A stretch of 64,000 nt of DNA, from assembly GCA_009823395.1 (NCBI GenBank), contig CM020514.1, positions 3,000,966 to 3,064,965 on the forward strand, read 5' to 3'. Both the position numbers and the translations under genes were made by a program. Below, piece after piece: positions 1 through 11,480 of this stretch. The notes beneath the pieces are model-generated. The model saw only the letters and a program-made list of their open reading frames with translations. It searched no databases and was not told the DNA's origin. This stretch comes from Thamnaconus septentrionalis. Its lineage: Eukaryota; Chordata; Actinopteri; Tetraodontiformes; Monacanthidae. Each line of letters begins with the position of its first letter. Position 1 is the stretch's first letter.

Positions 1-779
1 CGTCATATCGCGATAATAACGATAAACTCCTGTTGACCTAATTACGTGCGCAAACGCACTTGCTGCTGGCAGCCGGCAGCTCACACGTATAGCACAATAA
101 CAAGCATTGCGGAAGGCGGGGCTGATAGCGTGCACACGGCGCTTGAGAATCGATCGTGGATTGTGTGCAAAGTGAAGATAAACACAACATTAGCGATTTG
201 CAAACATCCGGTTTTACTTTTTTTTTTTTTATTTTGCATCAAGGATATCGAGGCATGAAACCCAAATGACAAAAAATTTTAGAGAACTTTTACTGGCACG
301 ACTCCCAGTCAACCTTAACATGGACCTTTTCAGGCTTTGTGTTCTAAAGGAACTCGAAGCCGAGAGTTCAACTCTGTCGTTGATCCGCACCGTCTTTCCA
401 CGAGCGATCTTTCTTTCTGTTCTCTGTGGCGCTGATGTTGTTTCGCGAGCTGCTGCTTCTTTAAACACGGCGCGCTTCGGGTGTTCCCCTTCTTCGTCCG
501 CATTCAAGGAGTAAACTTGCGGCGCCACACCAGGCCGGGCATAGGTACTACATCGTCTTTTCCAGTGTATCCGTGTTTTTTTTTGTTTTGTTTTTTTAAT
601 TAAATGCGGCTTCGTGCAAACGTCTCTTTTTCCGAGTCTCGAAAATGTGCGGTTTCAAAAAAAAATCCAAAAACATGGAGTTGAATTGTTTTAGATTTTT
701 TTATCGTCACTTTTATCGTTATCGCATAAATGCCAGAAATGATCGCGATAAAATTTTTCGTCCTCATCGCCCATCCCTA
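1..779. mobile_element. Probable hAT-like DNA transposon remnant, truncated at window start
   Basis: The right edge at 770-779 reads CCCATCCCTA, the complement of the TAGGGATGGG-type end common in short fish hAT elements. The DNA just inside it (about 700-770) and the first 30 bases of the window are rich in ATCG/CGAT words of the same kind. The interior has a 99-codon open frame on the minus strand (528-229) that I do not recognise; it starts with GTG and may be chance. The left end lies outside the window, so length and target duplication cannot be judged. Confidence 0.35.
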
Positions 780-3700
780 ATAACAGTCACTGACATTACT
801 GACCATCCGGAGGTGCGGCCTTTGCAGATGGTCGCGCTGACACCAAACGCCGTAGTTTGACGGTGAGACGTTTTCGTTCACCCAACACAGCCAAGCAAAC
901 AACAGTGTGCATTTGCTCTCGGTGTCGTACCCTCACCCGAGTTAATGCCCAACATCTCACATGTACGGAAGCTTCCTTCTCCCAAATAAAGGTCAAATTC
1001 CTGTGTGCATGGGCATTAAACGTGAAACGACAGGGGTTAACCTTGCCGGAGCATCACAAACCCTCTGTCGGGTCAAGCACACACTGGGGCAGACTTCCAC
1101 AGAGGAACACACAGAGAGGCGCTTGTTCTACGCCCCATGTGCAGGTCGGTGTCGGCAGGTAGGAGTGAAACGATAGGCCTCCCCAGGGGCGCAGCACAGA
1201 GGGCGCACTGTTCCCCCCCCCACCACCACCACGGCTGGAACACGCAGTGGAATGCAATATGGGGCGGCGAGCCGCTTTCAGTTCACCGCATACCTTTTTA
1301 TCAAAAATCTTAAAATCTCAGGAAGGCCCCGCCGCCTGACACTGTGGCGGCGCGTTCAGGGAACACGGCTAGAGAGCTTGCTTGACTTTACACGCATCAA
1401 AGCAAAATAAGGGTGAGTTTCCCCAAGTCCAGAGAAACTGAGGTGTTTTCCATATCTGGAGTTTGGTCTGTCGGGGAAAACCGCTGACCTCAAAACCCAT
1501 CCCGGATGGGTTGTGTTGGTAGACCAGACTAACTCCGGGGCAGATTCATATGCGGTATGAACAGAAGTTGGGTATTTACACTATTTTTTTCTTTTTTGGC
1601 TGGCTGTTTCTGTCTTCCTCTGAAGAGTTCTGTGTCGGTGCTGTGACATCTTAGTAGTTGTCAGCTGTCTGTATGTCAAGAAAATTTAAAGCAAAAAACC
1701 AATAAAGCCTATTATCATTATTACATCTGCCGAAAAGAAAAAAAAAATGTGTAAAGATTAGGATGAATTTGTCTGAATTACAATTCACATATACTCTCAG
1801 AGTGTTTGTAGCGAACAAGCTAACGGTTATCTTCCAACAAGTACTGTTAATACAAATATTCTGTCTGTTAAAACACATCTATCTGGACATGTCTTCTCCA
1901 CACAGTGTGTAGAGCAATATCCAGCTTCTTTTACAACATATTAATTAACCTGATGGCGCTACGAATGGTGATCCGATTCCTCAGCAACAAGCACACATAG
2001 TAGGTAGTAGTGAACATTGTCACACTAGAAAAAATTGAAGACGGCCTATAATCAAACGCACCCAAAGCGTGGATTAAACAAGGCAAACAATCTTTTGCCT
2101 GACAACTAGCTCTATGCAGTTCTGTGATACAAATCAACTCTGATCAGTACAGTTTTGTTCAGTTCAGTTTTATTCATTTGTTGGTTAAGGGAAATTTTGC
2201 AGCAGTAGATTGAAGGAACATTGCACTGACGTACAAAACAATAAATAAGTAATGGGAGATGGCTGTCACGAGAACATGGGAGTGCATTTAATGCACTAAG
2301 CACCAATTCCTTCCTCAACCTGGGGAGCCAGAGTCTCCAACCAGATGGAAGGAGAACAAACTCCTTCAAGGACGGACGGTCAGAGAGGGCGCTAATATCA
2401 ACTGGGCCTTTTACATAATGTGTCTATGATAATAATCTGTCAAGGAATGCTGTGCAGTGGAAGGCTACCAGAGCACAAGATGATACAGAGAACAGATTCA
2501 TTCAGAGATCTTTAGGGGAAACAAGAGAATCTTTTGCCCAAATTCGAAAAAATGCTCAGTTAATGCAAGAGGCAAGAGTTCCTGCATTGTTCATTCAACA
2601 ATGTCTTCTCTCTTGAAACCTCTCAATTTTTTGGAAAAATTACATTTTATCAATTTGTTTGAGTGCAAAGAAAGAATTTCTTCTAACTTTTGAAAATGGA
2701 TATTGTGGTGCAAATGCAAAAAGGTAAATCCTCAGATATTCATAACTACTGTGAATTGCATAGATAAATAAAAAATAGTTTATTGTCAATTTTCATGCAA
2801 CAATTTGGTATCATTCTCATTATCCTCATGGTTTAATGTCGATGGCCTAACTGGTGAATTGCCATCTCGACAACATCCGCTAACACGCGACCCACACATT
2901 CTTCTCGTAGCCCAATCCAGACCCCTCATGTGCTTCAAAGACGCAATCGTGTCGTGTGCTTTGGTTTCCCATATGGGGGCTTTACATTTCAGGACGATCC
3001 CTATCAGCATTTTGAATTTGCCGTCGCGGGGCCGCCCAGAGCGATGAAGGAAGAAGCATCCAAGTGCCCCTCTTCATTTCAGACATAAATTTCAGACGTC
3101 TTGAACGCACACATCGAGAATAGCAAACGACCTACGGGAACGCAAGAACATACTGTATGTACATGCAAGAATACTGCAATTGGTTGAGCACAACCTGCGC
3201 CTTAGAAAGGACATTCATACATTGCAATATGTACTTCTAATCATAAGTAAGCACACTGAATGTTTGTTTATGCTGAGAGTGACACTTTTCTACTTTACTT
3301 GAGAGTGTATTTACATACACTTCAACACCACTGCGTAACTTCAGCCACAGTAATGCTGGCAGAGTCAGGACATTCTTGTACCAGCGCGCCCCACGTGCCC
3401 ACAGTCCCTGAATGCCTCTGCGCCATCGGAGTCGTAAAGTCGTAAAAAAATAACATCCAGACGTGTCTCTTTAGTGATGCTTCCTGGCTGTGATGTGTTT
3501 GTGCAGTAATGTGCGAAAATACGTGTGCTGTATGTCAACAATATTGTATGCCCTTTGTCAGAATCTGTATCAGTTAGCCTGGAGATAGTAATCCAAGAGG
3601 GTTGCGGAAAGACCCATTTTAGCTAACGGCTAAAAAAAAAAAAATAATAACAGGTAAAATTTGAACGAATGAATGGATTTGCTTCTCGAATGAAGCAAAA

Positions 3701-3987
3701 TCAACAACAGCTGGTCAGACAAGTGATCCTGAACAAAAAATCACAATAGAAAGAACAGAATCGTGGAAGCAACCATTCCTCAACGACTCAGCAAGGTGAC
3801 TTTCTGAGATGCTAACACAAAGTGTTAGCTCAGGCAATGGACCACCAAGCAACCAGCAAAATCGTAGCCACTCCACCTCTCCTATCGAGTGGATGGCGGT
3901 TAACACGGTAGACTTACATGCCACTAGATGTGCGAGTGTGACAACTGAGTCACTGCAGGTTTTAAGGATGTCTAAAAAGGTCGACAT
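780..3987. other. Intergenic DNA, no gene recognised
   Basis: I see no exon with splice sites and family similarity on either strand. Short open frames occur, for example minus-strand 3010-2786, but none resembles a known protein. A C-rich run with CCACCACCACCAC sits near 1209-1232, and a possible LINE tail is listed separately at 2150-2400. Confidence 0.5.
2150..2400 (-). mobile_element. Possible 3' end of a LINE (C-terminal tail of reverse transcriptase)
   Basis: On the minus strand the frame reads LLPSGWRLWLPRLRKE followed by LNALP. This resembles the LPSGRR...LPR tail near the end of Rex/L2-type retrotransposon ORF2. Nothing upstream of it looks like the catalytic domain, so at most this is a 5'-truncated copy. 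Similarity is judged by eye from one short motif. Confidence 0.35.
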
Positions 3988-4416
3988 TAGGGATGCAAAT
4001 TATCGATTCATTCATTAGTTGATCAATTAACGATCAACTGATAAGCGGCGATTTTTCCTGAGAACATAAATTTTGCAATGAAAAATGTGTAAGGAACAAA
4101 TTATTTAACCCTTAAATAATGTTGAGGGTCCAATGTGACCCAGTAGAGAACAGTAAAAACACCCGAAACATACTTTAAGTTGACTTCTAATGGGTCACAT
4201 TTCAACTTTTTTAAGTTGTTTAAAAGTAACTTGCTCTAGGTATATTATGACCATCACAGTATCTACAGGTGAATTGCTCTTTCCTGCCACTACACTGTTA
4301 TAATGATATTAACTACGCGTGTAAAAAATGTTCAGTTAATCGCAACTAATTTAGTTTAATCAATTAAATTCTTAATCGACAATTAATCGATGATCGATTA
4401 ATTGTGAACGTCCCTA
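3988..4416. mobile_element. hAT-type MITE, copy 1, with perfect 8-bp target duplication
   Basis: The element starts TAGGGATGCAAAT and ends GTGAACGTCCCTA, giving imperfect inverted ends. It is flanked by the direct repeat GTCGACAT at 3980-3987 and 4417-4424, an exact 8-bp duplication as expected for hAT transposition. At 429 bp with no open frame it is non-autonomous. A related copy lies in BCS1L (17546-17982, opposite orientation) and a degraded one in USP37 (57974-58466). Shared internal text includes the stretch around TTGAGGGTCCAAT and the AT-rich block before the far end. Confidence 0.88.
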
Positions 4417-4424
4417 GTCGACAT

Positions 4425-5748
4425 GAATGCGAACCATTTATGAAATGTACATCTAGCAAAGCAATGCTGCACGCCTTCTAAAATAACACAAGACACTCGT
4501 TTGCTCACTCCGTCATGAACAAACAAAATGACAATGCACATTTCCATTCAGGCATCTCTATCAGTGCTTCTCCTGCACGCAGAGACCTATCCCAGCTAGG
4601 CTCTAAGCAACACTGTAAGATAAACAACCATCAACACTCGCGGCTACGGACAATGTAGAGCTGCCAGTTCACCTCAAAGGGACGGCCAGCAAAAAAAAAA
4701 AGCCAGAATCTCACCTGTGAAACTTCTTGCTTCTTGCTGTGAGGCAACATACCGCTGCACTGCACCATGAAATACATTTTGGAACACTTTCCTTTATTTT
4801 TCATAGTATGAGTTGTAACAAAAAACAAAAAAAAAGAAAAGAAAAAAATCATGATATTCATTTCAGCCGACCACCGTCACAACTTCCTCAAGCAATAAGC
4901 ACCTTGCACCATCTTGTGGCATAAAAAGCCTTTTGATTTATTTCATCTGATACGCAGTTACCATTTTTTTGGATCAGTTTCACGAAATACCAGCGCTTGC
5001 TATCTTTAAATACCACCAACCACCAGCAAACAACCAACAACCTGTCAGGCGACAGGTTTTTTTACTTGACAAAATGCTCAAACACAGAGAAGTGAAACAT
5101 TTAAGATCTGAGTAAGATGCAAAAGCCTTGAAACTTGTAGTTACAGCTCTTGTCATCTTTCCCTGTATTATATCACTGACAATTCATTTGTTACGACACA
5201 GATGTTTTGATTCGGGTGTTTAACCAAACGTGTTTCGAATTGTTAGTAACTTGGGCAAGACAAACACAGCACCGCTGAGTGGTGGACATGATAATAATAA
5301 TAATAATGATGATGATGATGGTGTCTCAATAACTTTTACTGACTAATGTAACCCAGAAACATTCACTAGCTGGGTATAAGGAAGGACAAGTGGTTTCCAA
5401 TGACAACCCAATCCACATACAGTAACTTCCCGTGATTTCTCTGTCTTGAAGTCAAGCGTGACTGAACATCTTGGACTTGGACTTGAAGATCATTTGGTAA
5501 ATGGTTGACTCAATTAAAAAAAACAACCAAAAAAAAAAAACTAATTCTCATGACTGACGTTTCAGTGAGAGAGCGAGGAAGAGAGGGAGAGAAAAAAAAA
5601 CAATACTGTATTGTAAACAAATCCACTGTGTTGTGGAGCCAAAGGTCAGAATATCTTATCTTAATCCCAGTTGGACTCGATAGTAAGTCGGGGCTGTAAA
5701 GCGCACAGATACAGCAGATCGACGGCAGGCACCATTCCGAGCTCTTAC
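4425..5748. other. Intergenic DNA or first intron of the unidentified minus-strand gene
   Basis: This lies 3' of the exon at 5749-5856 on the same strand, so it is probably intronic. A weak candidate for a short terminal exon is minus 4665-4624: a pyrimidine-rich run and AG precede an in-phase frame reading VNWQLYIVRSREC then stop. I do not recognise it. An (ATA/ATG)n microsatellite sits at about 5291-5320. Confidence 0.35.
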
Positions 5749-5856
5749 CTTCCCCAGGGGCGCTTTCTTCTTCTCGTCGTCCTTCTCATGCTGGTGGTGC
5801 TGGGGCATTTGCAGAAAGTCCTCCTCGCAGCACATGAAGCTCACCGTGCATCCCAT
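5749..5856 (-). CDS. First coding exon of an unidentified gene with MGCTVS acylation-type N-terminus
   Basis: The ATG at 5856 opens 36 codons that end in AAG followed by gtaaga, a near-ideal splice donor, in phase 0. The peptide begins MGCTVSFMCCEEDF and ends in a charged, His/Lys-rich stretch. Gly2 plus Ser6 fits the N-myristoylation pattern MGxxxS, and Cys3, Cys9 and Cys10 could be palmitoylated. That suggests a membrane-tethered protein, but this is inference. The rest of the gene would lie at lower coordinates; I found no convincing second exon, so it may start beyond the window. The upstream (5') side is a long GAA/GA repeat on this strand, presumably 5' UTR or promoter. I do not recognise the protein. 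The human neighbours of CYP27A1 (PRKAG3, WNT6) are not an obvious match, so I give no symbol. Confidence 0.5.
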
Positions 5857-5920
5857 CCGAGCGACGCCGGGGAGCACACGTCCAAGCCCATCCAACAGTC
5901 CTCCGGCCGGCCAGCCGTGC

Positions 5921-5990
5921 TCTCTCTCTCTCTTCTTCTTCTTATTCTTCTTCTTCTTCTTCTTCTTCTTCTTCTTCTTCTTCTCTCTCT
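5921..5990. repeat. (TTC)n/(TC)n microsatellite
   Basis: An almost uninterrupted CTT/TTC tract is flanked by TC dinucleotides. On the minus strand it is a GAA tract about 65 bp upstream of the MGCTVS exon start codon, so it may sit in that gene's 5' UTR or promoter. Confidence 0.9.
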
Positions 5991-6695
5991 CCCTCAGAGA
6001 ACTTCTGATGACTTGATTCCGCTCACTTCGGCCTCGTGAGCGCGCATCGCTGTCGCTGTGTCGTCAAGTTGGTGGGTCGCCAGCAGGCTTCAATATTTGC
6101 GCGCTTCCCACTCTGTCCGTCCGTCTGTCTGTCTGACTGACTGACTGACTCGTTTTCTGTCACCCGCACACCTTTAGAGATCTGGTGCTGCGATTGGAGT
6201 TCCAGGCTGTCACTCAAACATGAGCGCGGGCAAAACGGAGCTGAGAACCAAAAAAAAAAAAAAAAAAAACCCGCTTGTTTGTTGTTGTCGTTGTGTTTTT
6301 CTTGAAACTGTATGCAATATGACGAGTTCTGATGTGTCCCGGATTTTGACAAAGACCATTATAATCTCATCTGACAGACCAAAAACCTCTGGACCGAGAT
6401 CAGACGTCGCGCCGTGCACTGGCGACACCGGTGACGTTCATAAAAGGGACGCTTTTATTTACATTTGCTGCCACCTGCTGGGAGACTCGTGACTTGTTTT
6501 CCTATGGAAGGGGTCGTTTCACATGCGCATATAATGTACGTTCAGTTACCCTGTGTTGAAGATACACAATACTGTATTATACGATATATAATACTATACT
6601 ATATTTTTTTTTACTTTGAATTGAAAAAAATCGTATATATTACTGATTTGCGTCTTAGCGACCAACTAGCAACACCTAGCAAAATGCTGTGCTGC
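5991..6695. other. Intergenic DNA upstream of the unidentified exon
   Basis: Holds a short (CTGA/GACT)n tract at about 6128-6150 and an A-run at 6250-6269. No exon recognised. As the 5' flank of the minus-strand exon it is the natural place for its promoter, but I see no diagnostic element. Confidence 0.4.

Positions 6696-6735
<40 letters not shown>
6696..6735. repeat. (GATA)n microsatellite
   Basis: About ten tandem GATA units. A second GATA tract of similar size lies at 31735-31761 in a PLCD4 intron. Confidence 0.92.
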
Positions 6736-6919
6736 TATATAACTGGAGGAGGTCTTAAAATGTTTTTCAGAGCAAGATAAATTTGGCATATCCTCTTTGG
6801 GACCGCACCCACAAATGCATGACTTTAACAAACTCTGCAATGGCACTTCAATGCTAACAACAGAGACACAATCAACTCTACACAACTTTTTTAAAAAAAA
6901 CATAAAAAAAACAAGATTC

Positions 6920-7651
6920 TTTATTTTAAAAAATTACTGACAATGAGTACAGGAGGGTTTTTTTAATGGTTTTATATAAGAGTATTACAGGGTTTTTGTT
7001 TATTGACCCAGCAAATGTTATGATGTAAAATCCAGGTCTTCAGTTGTTGAAGAATATTTGTAAAGACTGCTGGATGTTTTGCAGATACAGGAAAATGAAG
7101 CATTCTGGCCATGTACGCTTTCCAAAGGGCATTTTTCAAACCTCAGCCTCTAATTATCCTCCACAGCAGACACAGTATTTCCCAAATGTGTTAATGTTAA
7201 GGCAATAAATGAGTTACCAAAGAGATAGAAAGACAAAAACTCCATGGAAAGTGTTAAAATTACATTCTGACACATTCATTTTACTATAAAAGGACAAACT
7301 CAAAATAATTTTCTGTTCATACATCTATATACTTTACAATATTGAACAAGATATTGAAATACATTCCTTATGTATAATGAATAATGTGAATATGCCATAA
7401 TTCAACAACCATCCCCGACCACAATGAACACAGTTTGATAACATCCTGCTGATTATGTTGTTTGGAAAGTAGGCCACAGGTCACCTTTATGTGTGTTTCC
7501 TTGTTTGCAAGACTTTTGCAACTGTTTTACTCCTGCTGTACCTGCCATTCTTAGTATTATGAAGAGTATTATGGTGAAGTGTTAAATGCTTTACAGTTGC
7601 AGACAGTTATATAGCAGCATCATAAGACACACAACAAGCAAAGCGATCCCC
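6920..7651 (-). other. Probable 3' UTR of the CYP27A1-like gene with poly(A) signal
   Basis: On the minus strand the stop codon at 7654-7652 is followed by about 730 bp of repeat-poor, AT-rich sequence. AATAAA (plus-strand TTTATT at 6920-6925) is a plausible polyadenylation signal. No transcript evidence is available, so the exact end is inferred. Confidence 0.45.
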
Positions 7652-10600
7652 TCAGGCTTGCCTATCCACAAAGTGCAGGTTTAATGGCTTGTCAGGGACC
7701 AGCACTGTGCGGGTGACGGATTTCAGCTGCCCAGTTGTCGGGTCCGGCTTGATTTCAAAGTGTTTGATTAGCTGGGGGGTAAAAAGGAATTTCAAAAAAA
7801 GGAGGTCAGCGGTCAATTTAACTTCTGAACAGACTCAAGAGGCAGGGAAACACAAGTGTGTATGTATACATTCAACACTGTTGTGTTGTTGTTCTTTTTT
7901 TTATCATTATAGACCAGAAGGATTTTATTTGGCGTATTTTTATTTACTTGCGAGTGTATTCTGTGAATAGTGCCCTGTCTCCTTTTACTTACCCTGAACA
8001 GAGCTAAATACATCTCAAGCTCAGCAATTCTGCGGCCAACGCAGCTTCTCACTCCAAAGCCAAATGGAATTGAGCCAAAGGCGTTTGCCTTGACGCCGCG
8101 ACCTCGGAGCCACCTCTCAGGTAAAAATTTGTCCGGCTCCGGGAATGTGTCCTCGTCATGGCCAATGGCATAGTTAGCGAGCGCAAAAGTCGTCTAGACG
8201 GAGAAAAAAGTGGGTGTGAAAACACAAAGCACAGCAAATGTGCGAACATAATGCAGCGACACCATTAGAAATTTAAGGTGGGGGATCTAAGCCAGGAAAA
8301 TGCAGACCTACATTTTTAGGAAATTTGTATCCACCAATTGTAACATCCCGGTCCAAGAAAACTCTCCCATTCATTGAAACCACGGGATACATCCTGTAAA
8401 GCAACATTTTATCAGTTAGATTTTTTTTTTTTATGGGTTCCGCTGCAGGACGTAGCAGACTGATGCAAGAGGAGATAATGCATTCCAACTCTGCTGTTAT
8501 ACATCTTTGCAGTCCCATAGAGATTATAATACTGATCATCTCATCAGTCTACAAAACACCTGGAAAGCCCGGATGCTGAAATTCATGTCAGTGCCTTCGT
8601 CACAAACCATCCAACCGGGGACGAGCTTCGGGAGCTTTTGATGGAGATGTCAGTTTTTAGGCTGTAGCACTTGTCGTGGAAGCCGAGCTTCATCTATTCT
8701 AACGCGACACAATTCAAAACCCCTCAATCCGTCTTACCTCAGGGACTCCTTGATGACAGCGCGCAAGTATGGAATCCGAGTGACTTCTGCTGCGGAAGGT
8801 ATTTTGTTGCCTGGTACCACGGAGTGCAACTCTTTATGAAGTCTGTCCTGACATTCAGGGTTCGTGGCCAGCAGGTGCAGAGTCCATGTGAGGGTGTTGG
8901 AGGTCTTTCAAAAAAAAACAAAAAACAATACAGCGCAAACCGGTCAATGCTGAGCACAAAGACGTAACCTTATACAACTTTGCATTCCATTCAAATGTCA
9001 TTATTTAATTTTCATTTTATTTTATTATTTACTTAGAAAGCAGTAAAATGAAATTACTGCTTTAAATTAAATTAGAAAGCAGTAAAATTCAACCCTGTAT
9101 AATTGCATTTCTCACAGGCTATTACAGTGTCTCTCTCGCTGTAAATGGCCAGCTACTGCATATGTGAGGTTAAAAAAATAGAGTGAGATGGGATTTTAAG
9201 AAGTTCTCTATGATTTTGCGGCGCAAACTGCGACTGGAGTTATCACAGTCGCCTTCTTCATTGCGGAAAAGCAGGCATTTGAAATCTGTTGTGGGAGGGA
9301 AGGAAATTTACCGTGTCCACTCCTGCTAATAAGAGCTCAGCAACACTGCCATAGACATCTCTAATGTCCATCTGAGTGCCGGAGAGGAGGTACGTTAGAT
9401 ATTCACCCTCCACGCTGCAGTTGTCTTCCAAACGCTGCTGTATGAGCTCCATCTTCTTGTCAATCAACACGATGGCTGAAATAAGCACAGTCACCCGAAC
9501 AACAGTAATGAAACAGGAATCGAAGTAGACAAGTACACAATTTCAAAACTCATGTGTACATTCAATGATTCATTCATTCATTGTCTATACCCACTTCTCC
9601 TGCACTCTGGGTTCTTAAGTCTATCCCAGCTGTCTTTAAATGAAGGCGGGGTTACACCCTGCCCCTGGACAAGCCCCTGTTTATCGCAGGGCCGCAAAAA
9701 AAAAGAACGTTAGCTACTAAGCACTGCACATACCAAAATTGAAGATGCCATCCCAGCCTGCAACAAAGCGCTTCCAGTAGGGTAGCAGGCTGCGGCTCCA
9801 CTTGGGCATCAGCAATGCATAAAAGAGGTTGGAGAACATCATTGCTATTGAGTCAATGAATTCTCGCGTGCCTGGAGGGATTTCTTTCTCCAGACATCCG
9901 AGCCTCGTCTCAAGTAGTATGGAGGCAATAGCTGAGCGATGAGGGGGGAGGAAGAGAAGAGAGACAGTCATGAGTCAGCGAGATGTGTACATTGAAATCA
10001 GTGTTAAGACTTGAATGCAATTTGGAGTAATTGTACCTTCTAGTGAAAAACTGTAAAACTCATTGGCGACGTCCGTCACCATGTCTCCTGTGGGGCTGCA
10101 CTGTCGCAAGTAGTATATCCTCTTGATGAAGTCTGTCACAATTTCATTGAGCGTGTCAGCATAGGCTGCCGAGTCCTTTGGATGCAACATGCGCTGGTTC
10201 AGGACCTTTCTCAGATTACGCCACTTCTCGCCTTCCCTTGAAATTTCAGGAAAAAAAAGGTCAAATTTGTTCAATGAATTATGACTCAATAGTATATAAC
10301 ATGATTAAACTTTCCTCCTTTCTTTGCTAGAGTCAAAGGTAGTATATTTCATCCTGCTTTAATTCTGCTAGTTAGACTGTAAGGAGGAAGAGATATGGGT
10401 GAGGCAAAGAACTATAGAGATGAGACATAGAGAAAGGAGGTGCAGGAAGTTTACGCAATTAAAGATAGACACAGAAATGCATTTGTGTTGCCATATGTGT
10501 GACAATAACTTGGAAAAATAACTTTGAAGAATTGAATGAGAGAAATGAAAGAAAATTCGAGGCATGGAAGAGGAGGAAGAGCGGAGAGACATTGTGGAGA

Positions 10601-11440
10601 CGAGCCATCGAGTAGTGCAGAAGATGTACTAGAAGCTGCAAGGAAGCAGTGAGGTGTGTTGCAGGTGTGTCGGAGGAGTTGAGGGTGGAGGTGGGAGTGC
10701 GTCAGGATCAGCTCCGAGCCGCTTCTCGTTCGCTATGGTGATGGACAGGCTGACAGATGAGGTTAGACGGGACTCTCCGTGGACAATGACGTTTGCAGAT
10801 GATATAGTGGTGTGTAGTGAGAGCAGGGAGCAGGTGTAAAAATCTAGAGGTGGAGGTACAGAGGCGCTGGAAAGGAGATGAATGAATGTTAGCTACAGCA
10901 AGATGGAACATACAGTATGTGTGTCCCCAAGGTTGCGCGGAGTAGAGGTGAAAATGGTGGAGGATTTTGAGTTTTTACGGCCAGATCTACAAAGAATAGA
11001 GCACAGTGGTAAATTGTGGCACATTTTGGGGCGACTTTGTGGCCGTAATTTCCGCCACCTTTGTGTCCACAAAGGTTTTTGCGCAAATTGCGCTCTAGTA
11101 AACTGGTGATTGACCATCAGATATTATAACGTTGGTGCATTCCTCAATCACCGGAAGTAGAATTTCTGATGGAATACTTTATTTTTGTTGTTGTCAAATA
11201 ACGAACCTGAATAACGAATAACCCGAACCTTCGAATAATTTTAATTAGTCTGATTTCACAAAGAGAATCTCAGGCGCTTCTGTCTGCGGTCATGCTTGGA
11301 GGCCAGAATGCGAATGCGATTTGCAGCTTTTTAGTGGCTGAACCGATCGAGTAAGTGCAGGTTTCAAGTGTAAGTGAACTTGTAACTTAATAATGTTTTG
11401 TGTTCTTAATAAATGAATAAATAGATTTTATATTTGATAA

Positions 11441-11480
<40 letters not shown>

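Noticed and set aside
229..528. A 99-codon minus-strand open frame with a plausible-looking basic peptide
   Set aside because: The frame opens with GTG, no ATG or convincing splice pair defines it, and it sits in probable transposon DNA. Kept only as a remark.
3260..3445. Possible small secreted protein (61 codons)
   Set aside because: No conserved pattern, no signal peptide I trust, and no splice or promoter context.
6696..6735. Tandem repeats considered as a CRISPR-like array
   Set aside because: Pure 4-bp units without spacers, in vertebrate DNA; a plain microsatellite.
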